From: Amborella trichopoda
Taxonomy: Eukaryota > Streptophyta > Magnoliopsida > Amborellales > Amborellaceae
Direction of reading: 5' to 3'
Assembly: GCF_000471905.2 (NCBI RefSeq)
Contig: NW_006499705.1
Span: 1,629,326-1,693,325, forward strand
DNA length: 64,000 nucleotides
This document shows, piece after piece, positions 13,001 through 25,000 of this stretch. Made by a program: the position numbers and the translations under genes. The notes under the pieces were generated by a model. It was given only the letters and a program-made list of their open reading frames with translations. It did no database searches and had not been told where the DNA came from. Numbering within the stretch: the stretch's first letter is position 1; each line of letters opens with the position of its first letter.

Positions 13001-16000
13001 TTTGCACGATATCATGTGATTCATCCCACACGTGCTTAACGAGACTTCCATTACTTTATATAATGGTGTATATGGCCCTTATAGATCTTGAGACTATATT
13101 AGGAAGGGGCGACTTGATGTTGCTACTTTAACATACCATTCCCATGATCATGTGTGTTTGGCTGGGTAGGACTGGGGCTAGGAATAGTCGGGCCAAAGGA
13201 AAATAATAGTGCAACCAGGGGAAGAGGCATCACGCTATGATTGGGCCCCCAGAGAACTATGACACGTCTTTGGCAACTATTTGGTGTTACACTGAGAATG
13301 TTCTTCTGCTAAAATGTTTTAGGAACTATATTATAATATAATATTATAATATTATTTGCAAATAAATTTCTTGGCTTACATGTAAATGAGGTTCTATAGG
13401 ATGAGTTAGAGTGGGAGGGTACGTAGGGGTTGAGCAGTCTCCTTGAATACACGGCTCATGTTATATTAGTTGGGATACTCAATCTGGTGTGGCTAAGAGA
13501 GTTAAGGGCAGATTGGAGTAATTTTTTATTTAGAGAAGAGGGTTTTTTTTTTTTTTGAATATAGAGTAATTGCTGCTCTTGGGGCAATGACGCAGCTACT
13601 GAGGTGTTCCATGTTAGTTTTAATGGAAAACTTAATGTGGTTCTCTAAGGAGAGATGCAGTTTGCTCTTTAATGTCTCACGGTTCATTTCACTATACAGC
13701 GCATGGAAGAGTTCTGGCTTTGAGATGTATCATGGATTGATGATGAGGGATTGACAGGTATATGTGCACTCTCTAACAAGTAGGATTTATTGTTTTTTGG
13801 GTCGACCCCTTGTGGGTGGAGAAGCCAATTGATATTTGATACATTCTCCAAGTTAGAGAGAGAAAGATAGGATCCCATGTAATAAGGCATTCTATTTAGA
13901 GATAAAGGTGGTTATAAGGAATCACATAAAATTTGGAAAACATATCCACTTAGGAGAAATGTTGGATTCTTTCTATGCAAGGAGACTTTTAAAAAGAGAA
14001 AAGTAGAAAGATTCTTTTGGGAGAAAAAGAGGGCCTCACATGCCACCTAAAGGACCTCTCTAGTTTTCTCTAAGAAAGACCCACATTTTCTATCTTTTCT
14101 TTTTGGTTTTCTTTACCAGGAAATCCTAGAATGAGACGAGTACCACCCGAATTGGCGAATGGGCGAGAAGTCTTAGGTCATTCCATCAAAGGCTCGGGGA
14201 TTTGAACCGTGTAAATTGTGCTTTTAGCACTCATAATTAAAAATGGGCATGAGTTTGTGGTCATCAATCTCTCTACTTGGAGGAACCACGCGCGAAAGGA
14301 AGGAGAGATCAACACCAACCGCAAGACGTTAATTGGAATCGGAAAAGGTATGCGACCTTTATCCAAACTTATATTTTTGTGTCTTTGCGCATTTGGATTC
14401 GTCAGATGAATCATAACTGTACTCCCCAAAGTCAATACCTCTGGGGTTAATACAATTTGAAGACATTTCTGAAGTTGCCTACAGTTCTCTTGGGATTTTT
14501 TATCTTTTTCTTTTGTACCAATGATGGTTCCCTTAATCAGCTAAAACAGTGAAAGAGAAAGCATTTACGCCTTTACATCATTAAAACAAGAAAAGATCAT
14601 CACTGAGCAGATCAACAGCCTATAATCCATATGTTGTTGGAAATTCATCAATTCAAGAAGTGTTGTGAGCCTCCATAATTACTGAACTATGTCACCGTTA
14701 AACTAAACCATAAAAAAAAAACTGAATTATGTTTGATTAACAAAGACAAAAGTTATTGTGAGCTTTCTGTATTTGTTTTATTTCGCGTATATTTACTGTA
14801 GCCAACTTAATTGATGTTTATCATGTGATGCTGGTCTTCATTATTTCACATATGAAGATTTCCACACTACTTTTTATTCTATACATTTTGTTTGTTCTTC
14901 ACATTTTTATTTGCATGATACTATCGGCTAACCACTTTCTAGATATTTCAATAAAATACTTTAAACTGGGTTGCTGTTCATTATCGATGTGTTCATGTCC
15001 ATGACAGTGGTGCCAAAAATGCAGAATGGATATTGCAAGATACAGGCTCCATCACCTTTTGGAAGATTATTCCGGGTCTTCTTTTCAGTTATCTTATTTC
15101 GGGAGAGGAAAAAATTCAGCCTTTGAATCTGAAGGAGATGTTGATGCCTTGGATGGTAAACTAAAGACAGAAGGACGCTACTACTGCACAAAATACATGA
15201 CTTTAGAAAGGCATAAGGATTTGAAGCATGTACGAGTTCTGGCTCTAGAGAAATTGCCCTTAGTTCCTGGAGACTTCATTCCTCTTATTGTGTCAAAGGC
15301 TACATATGATGAGAATGACAATGGGTTGACAGAGAAAGCAGGAGTTGAGGAGTCATGGGAAGATGAAGTGATTCGAAAAACTAAGGAATTCAACAAAATG
15401 TCGAGGGATTTTCCTCACGATGAGAAAGTCTGGATGGCTTTTGCTGATTTCCAGGTATGTCTCTTCCCCTCACTCTCATCCGGCTTTTGTTAGAAGAATT
15501 TCAACAAAACCCTTCATGGGAGCATTTGTTTGTCATGAGTCATTTGGATTATTCTCCTTAACCATTAATTGCTAGTTTTGAAGACTAGCATACTATAGTG
15601 CATTGGTTTATCACTGCCAATGAAATTATGGACAGGACAATGATGACGTTACCCCCATTGTCCTGTTCCAGTGGTTCTTACTCTTCATGTCTGTACTTTG
15701 TAAGTTCCCATTGTCCATTGGATTACAATGTCTTGGTTAATTGTTTTCTTCATCACCACCCCGCCCCTATCACTAACTAAGTGGCTTGCTCATTGTGCGT
15801 TTAATGGGTTCATTTTTCTTCTAATGTTCAGGACAAGATTGCAAGTACTCAATCTAAAAAAGGAGCTCGCTTGCAAGTGCTTGAGAAGAAGATTAGTATT
15901 CTGGAAAAGGCCATGGAGTTAAATCCTGATAATGAGGATCTTTTGATTTGTCTTATGAAAGCTTATCAAAGTAGAGACAGCACTGCAGTACTTGTTGAAA

Positions 16001-19000
16001 GATGGGAAAGAACCCTTGTTCAACATTCTGATAGTTGCAAATTATGGAAGGAATTCATTCACTTCTGTCTAGGGGATTTCTCCAGGTTTAAAGTCTCCTA
16101 CTTGAGGAAAATATACAGTCATGCTGTCAGGGCTCTATCCTCAGCATTTGGGAGGCTATGTGGGCAGGTCCTCTATTTTACTAGTTTTCTTTATTATGGA
16201 CCATGTTTTACTCTTATTTGTTGATAATTGCCATTCTATTAATTGGCCTTTCATCTTTCTTTTTTCTGGTGTTATCAATTCTGATATTATTATTTAGGGA
16301 TGTTTTATTAAGGAGTCATTGTCAGTTGAGGTCCGAAATTATTGACATTTGAGTGGTAGAGGTTCCTATTGTCTATTAAAATTATTGTTGTCTGTAGAGT
16401 GAAAAGATTCTACTTGCATTTCCTTTCTATTGCATGTATTAATAGACTTAGGTTGTTCTTGTGGTGACCATCAGTTGGGCAAGGCTTTGAGTTTGAAACT
16501 GTGTTGTATGTCTGCTTTGTTTATATATTTAATGACATTCTTTGATCTTACACATTCTAGCACTGGCTCCAAGAGCAAGTAATGTAGCGTGAACATATAA
16601 GCTGTAATATTTTCTTTATGGTTGTGTTTTATTTTCTCCTTGAGACAATATTTTTTCATTTTTCTACTTATTTTACTGCCTGCAGATTGATGATATGGCT
16701 AAAACGGGTTCAGTTGCCAGTGAACTTACCCAACTTGAGACGGGTCTGGTCGACATATTTGTTAGCCTTTGCAGGTTTGAGTGGCAAACTGGTCACCAAG
16801 AGTTGGCAACAGGATTATTTCAAGCTCTGATTGAGTATAATCTGTTTTGCCCCTCCTTACTTTTAACTGAAAATAGTAAGCAAAGGCTGTTTGAGCACTT
16901 CTGGAATGGTGATGGTGCACGAGTTGGAGAAGATGGAGCTCTTGGTTGGTCAGCGTGGCTGGAGACAGAGGAGGAAAACAGACAAAAGGCCATTGCCACT
17001 GAGGTCTCTTTTCAGGACACTGAAAAGGGAGGGTGGACAGGTTGGTCAGAGCCTTTATCTAGGGTTTCTGAAAATAGTGGAATGAATCAATATACCGAGG
17101 AAAATAATGCAATTGATGAGGGGAATGTTGAGGAGGATATGCCAGAAAATATTGATGAAGAAGATGAGATGGCATCTTTGATGGAAAAGCTTGGTATGGG
17201 CATAAATGCCGATGCTGATGTTGAGATTAAAGATACGACTGTTTGGATGAAGTGGTCTGAAGAAGAGACTGCAAGGTGCAGTGGGCAATGGATGCCTGTG
17301 CGAGAGAAATCTGGTACACCTTTTTGCAAATATTATAGACTCATAATTTTGCTGTTTCTGTATTTTCAGTTTCTTTGCATCCGTTAGTTCTCATGCTTTA
17401 TAAAAATCATTTCTTCTTGCATGATAATACTTCATGGATATTATTGATCTTATGTTACAGTTATGTGGCTTTGGCTGCTTATTAATTTTCTCCATGTTTT
17501 TATCATTTTATATTCACTTAAGGCATGGACATGTATCCTATGTGACTCTAGGCATATACTCTTGGGCTTCGTGAATTTCCTTACATATTATGAAGGCCAG
17601 TTTGGATGACAATTAATTTTATCTAGAATATAGACTATATTATCTGAAATTAATGTACTTTGGATAATATTATTTTATTAGTATTTTGGTACATGTATTG
17701 TATTATATATAATATTTTGATTATTTAACTCTTTTTTTTTTTGGCTATTTTCAGCCTTTTTTTAGCTATTTCTGGATATAAACATGTGGCTTTTAGCAGA
17801 TTACTTTGTATAGAGTAAAAAGAGTTTTTCAAAAAGTTAAACTTACATCTAAAACTACTTGTAAGTTTATCTTAGATAACTTTATCAAACACATTGCCAA
17901 ACAACAGAGAATTCATTATCACGATTAATTTATTGAAAAATAGTGAATTATTAGTGCTAATGGGCACATCCAAACATACCCTGGAAGTACACTTTAATGT
18001 GAAGATCTTCAGGGAACCATTTGGGGCATCGTTCAATTAAATTATTGATGGTGAGGGAGACAATGAGACCCACAATGGGTTCATTTCATGTCGTAGTAGG
18101 TCCCTCTATCTCTCCGTTATGATCCATCATTTCAGTGAATAATGATGACCCAATGGACTATGGTTTTTCTGTTTTCTGTTGATTAACTGTATACTTTTCC
18201 TTTGCTTAATGGACGAGCCTGAAGGTGTACTGCAAATGCTCGTTTTAGTTTGTTTGGACTGGCTGGATCAATAAGATGATGTCTTGGCATCTTCTTGATG
18301 CCATCCGCCTTATTATTTACCTATTAGCATTTTTTGTTTTTTTTTTATGAATTGTTTTACCTATTAACAGAATTCCATAATCAATGAAAGAAAAAGATAA
18401 TCTTGACCGCTTTTGACTACTACTCAAATGGATGGATCACCATGAAATCCTCTTATCACTTGCGGAATCATAGTTATCCATCTGCCCTTCACTTAGTTTA
18501 TCTCTTTGGTTTTGCATTTATTGTTTTGTTGCTCCACAAAAGTATTTAATTTTGTTGAATTGCAGACAACAATGATGAAGCACAACTCTCAAGGGAAGTT
18601 TTGTTTGAAGATGTGAGTGACTACCTTTTCTCACTCAGCTCTGAGGAATCACGTTATTATTTGCTGTCTCATTTCATTGACTTTTTTGGGGGGCCCATTT
18701 CCCAATGGTTGGTAGTTGTCTATCTTCTATCATATGTTTCTGATGTCTTGTTGCTTACTTTATTGTTAAATAATTGTTCTGTTCTTTTTTTTTGGATAAT
18801 TATAATAGTACACTTCTTGAGCATAAACCCATTGTAATTTGAGACATTAGTGTAGTTATGCTTCTTTGAGCATATTGAATTTGTTTCCTGGAGCCTGAAT
18901 TACCTTGTAACCTTCGGATTGTCGTTTTTTATTATTAAATAAGAAATTATCTTAATGGAGACGTGATCTCTATGTCATGATTTAGTTTTTGGAGCTATTT

Positions 19001-22000
19001 TTTATCTCTATCCTGGCTCTGTGTGTTTGCTTGTTCTGGGCATGGCTATTTATATGCATGTCAAAGCTTTAAAGGCTTTTTCTTTTCTTTTTTAAATTTC
19101 AGGAGCTGCAGTAATAGTCCTTGTGGGATTGAAAAACTTCTAAGTTTAGAAGGATTACCGGAATCTCTACTTTCAGAATTGCATAAATTTCAAGTAGCTG
19201 TAGACGAGAAAGGCAGTAGTTTCATGGGGATCAATTCAGATTGCAGCTTGAATGAAATTTCTGGAAGACCTGACCATCTGAAATTTCTTCGAAATGCAAT
19301 TCTCCTTTGTATAAAAGTTTTCCCTCGTAATTATGTTATGGAAGAAGCCCTATTGAATACAGAAGGGCTTCTTGAAACAAGAACAACTTCTGATACCAGC
19401 ATAATTGCAAACTCACGAACTTTAGCCAAGTCTCTCCTGAAAAAGGACCGCCAGGTATATTGCCCATATGTCATTGTCATTTTCTATTATTTTTTTAGTT
19501 AGTTTCAAGTTGATTTATTTTATTTTATTCTGCTTATGCGAATGTTTGTGCCATAGATATCAACCTCGTAATGGAGGTATGTTTACACATTTGATGTACC
19601 AGTGTTTAGAAACATAGGATCAGACAGGAGGGAGGTTCGAGTCGGCCTGCAGAGTCCCGAGTCTGACTGGTCAAGAGCCAGACCACCTACACTAGTTTTT
19701 TTTAAAGACCCACAGAGTCAGTGAAGACTCAGATCAGGCTCGGATCATGAAAGGGATCATCTGGAACCAGTAGGGTGCCAGTTCCAAGTGAAACGTGAAA
19801 GTCCAAATCAGACTCGCTAGAGTTTTTAAACACTGGCATGAATGTGCAAACACGTGCACACATCTTTTATCTGTGCAGATTTATTGTCAAATTTGGATAC
19901 AAGTGAGGCAAATGCAATGGCTGATGAATAAACAAGCAAAATTAAAGGATTGGATTTTAGGCCAACTTACTATGAGACTCATTGCTTGTAGTTTTGTTTT
20001 CTCATGTTATATGAATTCAGCATCACACAGAAAACAAATATTCAATGGTTGATTATAAAAACTAATAGCCATACAGTAAATATGGGAAAAGATTAAATGA
20101 TCTAGCCTGACCACCTAATTTTGGTGGTCTAGCCTCCAAAAACATAGTTATGGGTATTTTTTGATGTGAAAATTTGTAGATCATCTTTGAACAATTGCCC
20201 CCCCCCCCCCAAAAAAAAAGCTTTTTAGCTCTTGAAGATCCTTGTTGTTCCTCAAATGGGCAGTCCATTGTCAACTTTCAAGCAGGTTTGAGTTGGCGCA
20301 TCTTCTAGGCTGCAAATCAGTTTTTTTATTTTTTATTGTTTAATTATATGTGGATTGTTGACTAAAGATGATTAGAAAATTTTCAGATAAAAAATGTCCC
20401 CCTGATAATGCATTTTGGGGGCACAACCATGTGTAATAGGTGGGGGTTGGGGGGGGGGACCTAATATGCACTCAATGCATATTAGAGTGCATTTATGATC
20501 TTCTTAGCTTTTCCTCTTTGCTAATGCTACTTCATTATAATTGCATCAATTCTGTGCAACCTCATCCCAACATATTTGTTCTTTTACCTTGTCTATAAAG
20601 CTTAAAATTTTCTGAAGCTTTTTCTTGCATTTTTATGAATCTTATTTCATTTTTCTTTGGAATCACACTAATTTTTTAAAGGTCTAGGTTTTGTATTTAT
20701 TCACTAGTCTTTCTGAACTGTCAGTAGTCTTGAACATTTTTTTTTTATATATATATTTTAGTAGTTGAATTTTGAATAATGTGAGAAAATCTTTTATGCG
20801 ATAATGATTTTTTTTGGATTGATAACTATATCATAAATGAGTGCTTCCGAATACGTTATTTCAAAACATGGGGATGGACTTGGTTTAGTTTTAATGCTTC
20901 TCGGAATTTTCTGAATAGGATTTATTATTATGTGGAGTCTATGCACGAAGAGAAGCGAGTTCTGGAAACATTGATGTTGCAAGGAAAATTTTCGACATGG
21001 CCTTATCTTCTATTAAGGGGCTTTCTTCGGTAAGACTTGTTAGTTCTTTGGTGCTCTTTGCATATAGATATATACCCCCTCAACTTGATAAAGATTAAAT
21101 TTAAGGTGCAGGTTTATTTTTGTTGTTGTCCTTGGTCTTTCGAAGATATCGTCAATTTTCTGGAAGCACATGGTTGTGCCCACTAAGGTTCTGAATGCTA
21201 TATTTGAAACTCCTGCAAAGAAACAAAAAGAAAATCAGGAAATACACGAGATGACAGAGTGATCATGTGAGAACTCCTAAGCATTAGTGTTACAGAACTT
21301 CTATATATAAATTTTGTCATTCCATCTATTTATTACTGCATGCAAAGTCAGTGTATCCCTGGTAATGAGGGAATCAATGTGTTGGTAAATTGTCATGTTT
21401 TTGTTGAAAGTGAGGAAAGTCTCTATTGAAGGAAAGCGAATTTCATCTGTCGCGTTATAATCCAGAATCTGTGGAAGTGTTTATTCATGGTAATTATAGG
21501 AGTTTTGGAGAGTTTTAAGTGATTCAACTTCCTGTTGCAAATAAATTCTCTCTGAATTTTTTCTCTGAAAGTTTGCCTGCATGTTTGTCGTTTCGTCTTT
21601 GCTTATAAATTATATTCGTGAGCCATGAAATATGATCTGCTTTTTGAGTTTATCAACATGAAGCCAAATTGACATTTTGATTTTCTGGAAACCAATTGGA
21701 AACTGGAACACAGGTCAAACTAAAAAGTGATGTGGCCAGTCCAGTCCAGTCCAATCTGGTTCAACCACGAGTTAATCAGTTTGTACCATTTTAATGGAAT
21801 AAATTAAAACATGCAAAAAAATGTTTATTTGCAGGTTTTCCAATAAAACCAGCCTGGGACCTGGTTTAATCCAGTTCAGTTCTGTGTTTTAAAGAAAAAC
21901 AGGGTCTTTAATAAACTGGACAGGCTGTGGTTTGGGGCCAGGTTTAAATGGGTTTTAAACCATTGCTGGAAACCTTGTTTATCACTGCAATGATAGTAGA

Positions 22001-25000
22001 CACCTTATATCCTTCTTGGGGTTGGTCTATCCGACAAAATTATAATTCTTCTTTTCTGTTTCATGAAAAATTACTCGAGCAGGACCTTCAGTCGAGTGTT
22101 CCCCTTTTGTACTTATGGTATGCAGAGATGGAGCTTGCACACAGTTATGCAGGAGATGGTTACAATTCTTTATCACAACAGCGTGCAATACATATTCTAT
22201 CCTGCTTGGGAAGTGGTATTGAGTACATAGCTTTTAAGTGTGAAGTTTCAAATGTACAGCTTTTGAGAGCGCGCCAGGGATATAAGCAACAACTAAAAAA
22301 CTTGCGATCTGTTTGGGCTCGTGGAGATATAAAGGAGTCATCCACTGCTCTTGTGTGTTCGGCTGCCTTATTTGAACGTTTGACCTCCGGTTGGACTGCT
22401 GCTCACAGAATTTATGAGGAAGCTTTGTCTATGGCCCTTCCAGGTTCTTACGAAATATATGTTTTCACTTCTTTGAATTTTTATTTTAAGAAGAGCACAA
22501 CCTGGTATCAATTTATGACAATAATAATGGGAAAAAGTCAAATAAGAACAATTGAAACATGCGGCAAAATTATTCTTTTGACGAATGGTTTATCTTCAGT
22601 AGTTTAACTACATAGATATCGTGATGATCATGATTTTTTATTTTTCAATCTCCATGCTTTCACATGGCAGATCTGCCCTGCCAGTTGTATGTTGTTATTT
22701 GCATGTTTGTTGATTCTTCTTGTGGATGGATTTCATGCGACCTCCATGTCCTTTTCATTTGTATACATGTTAACACTTAACTTTGGTGTCTTTGTAGTTC
22801 TGTGAGTGTTTACATATGCCACACAAAAATCTTTCATACTTATGTATGCTGCTATTGATGAATGACATATCTACCCCCTATTTCTTTCAATCTTTTGTTC
22901 TATCTTCTCAGATAATACATTGTTGAGATTGGCCTAGACTTTGGATCATTTTTTTTGCAACTATTGCCTCTTCCTATTCACTGAGTTGTCATCTATAGCA
23001 TGTTTCGGCATTTTATTTACTTTGCATACTTCTTTTTTGTATACTAGTTCAACAAGATGCATTTTGTTTTCATTAATAATAACATGGTCTATGAACAACT
23101 TGTTGGTGCCTGTTATTCGCGAAATAACAAGGAGCTATGACATGTTGTTTAATTGTTTGCCTTACTCCTATTGACATTAGTTATTCCCTTGGTAATTTTT
23201 TAGTTGATCGTTATGCTATTACGTTCATCTTTTCCTGGTACAATATTTTTATCTTGAGCTAAGGATTCGTTCATATTGGCCCATTTTGCTTCATTTCATC
23301 TGCAGATTTAACATTAAATAGTATCCACAGTTTTACCCTTGCTTCTCTAGCACAAGAAGGTTTTACTGAATGTTGCTTTGGTTACTGGGTATTGAAAATT
23401 GCATTTTATTTTATTTTTTTGTATATTATCCTTGTTGTAGGAAAAAGTAACTGTCTCTTTTAATGCTTTTGTTTGTCCCTTTTTTTGCCAAGGTTTAACC
23501 ATTTGACTCATTATGTTCAATAACAGGGAGGAGAAGCCAAAATCTTCAACTGGAATCCTTGTTCGTTCACTTCACCTCTATGTATCAAAAGAACTTGAAG
23601 CTTTCAAACTTCTCAAAATCATGGGAAATTATGCTGCAAGGATTGCAGTTGTACCCGTACAATCCTAAAATTTTTGCAGCAATGATGGAAGTAGCCCGTC
23701 TCTACACGGTTCCTAACAAGATTAGACGGATACTTGATCAATATATTCATGAGTAAGGACTTCATTTCCTTACTTTTTTCATTCATTGAAAGAAGAATAG
23801 TCATTGGAGATCAATAATATTTTAGTAAAGTGTGGTGTTTTGTTGTTTGTTTGCACCATGTTCAATTTGGTTTCTGCATCTTTAAATTTTCACCAACTTT
23901 TTTTTATTTCTATCAATTTAGGTTTGCTCAGGTGTTTCTGGGGCAGGATTTGCACATGTTCTCCTTGTGGGGTAATTAATGAAAGATTATCGGTGTACAT
24001 TATTGTCTAGGCACTTGTCAAGCTAGGATTTATCAGTAAGGAGTGGATTGGTCATAAAAAACATAGGAATTTGAAGGCTCAGTGTTGGGCCTTTAAGAGA
24101 TTGCAATTTATGACTCTATTGAGACTGCAGTGGGAGCACAATTTAAGGGTTTAGTGGTCTCTCTTGAACTTGATTTGATCCTTCTCAAAATCATAACATT
24201 TCACTAAACTTTTGGGTGAGGCATGAGTGAAAAGTACGTTGGCGCGGTTGTTTTTGGGATGGAAATGCTGTCCTTTTGTATACTTTGTTAAAGCAAGTTC
24301 GTAGAGAGAATTGGAACTTCCAGAAAATTAACCTCACTTGGGCCCACTTGTTAATTAGATTGAGAGGTTTGGAGCAGGCTTCTAGAATGCTTACACTCAC
24401 TTCTATAAGGGTCACTAGGATAGGCATGTGATAAGACAGCATATATTTGTGCATGTGTGCTGCCGTCTTCATGTGCGTTGTGCTTTGAATTCACGTGTAT
24501 GCCAGACGTGATACATCGACACTCATAAGCGATTACTGTGATTTTTTTTTTTATCTAATTTTTTTTTCCTTATAAAGATGAACCTGCTATATCAAGCAGG
24601 CTTGGTTTATTTATTTGGCTTTATTGGGACAAACTTTATGGGTTTAAACCCTTGACCTCCCTCACCCAAACCAATATGTCCACCATTAAGCTGAAGCTGA
24701 ATAGACTTAAATGGTTGGTGAAAAGTTGACCATAAAATGATTACTTTTGTTTCCAAAAAATACAAGAACGTTCATGTGTGATTGGTGGTGCCTGCATTCC
24801 CATGTGCCCATAGTTGAAGTTCTTTACTTGAATATTTTTGTTGACTGCTGATTTGTTACTTGCGCATTAAATTGTTCACTTAAGAAAGGAGGAGTAACTC
24901 CATCTGTGTTTTACTTTTTAACAATTCTCTGTTGGGCCAAGTAACACGGGTTCTGTGATCTCTTGATGTATTAACTCTGGTGATGATTATAACTCTAGTT

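Larger units (their letters stand above)
1091..15024 (+). other. NRDE2 intron 1, 13.9 kb of nested transposons
   Basis: The donor GTATGT at 1091 and acceptor TGCAG at 15020-15024 join AA|A ATG GAT, giving 'SLYK-MDIARY', as in NRDE2 of other plants. Outside the inverted repeat, 1091-1540 and 14420-15024 are AT-rich and show no recognisable element. Inside it are a copia element, a short LTR element, a degenerate second copia and MITEs, listed separately. The stretch 12500-13750 has no clear open reading frame and may include the long terminal repeat of the degenerate copia at 11285-12490, but I could not find its partner. Confidence 0.85.

Noticed and set aside
21700..21975. CCAGTCCAGTCC-rich stretch in NRDE2 intron 7 as a MITE
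   Set aside because: CTGGAAACC-like strings occur near both ends, but no convincing inverted termini or target duplication could be matched.
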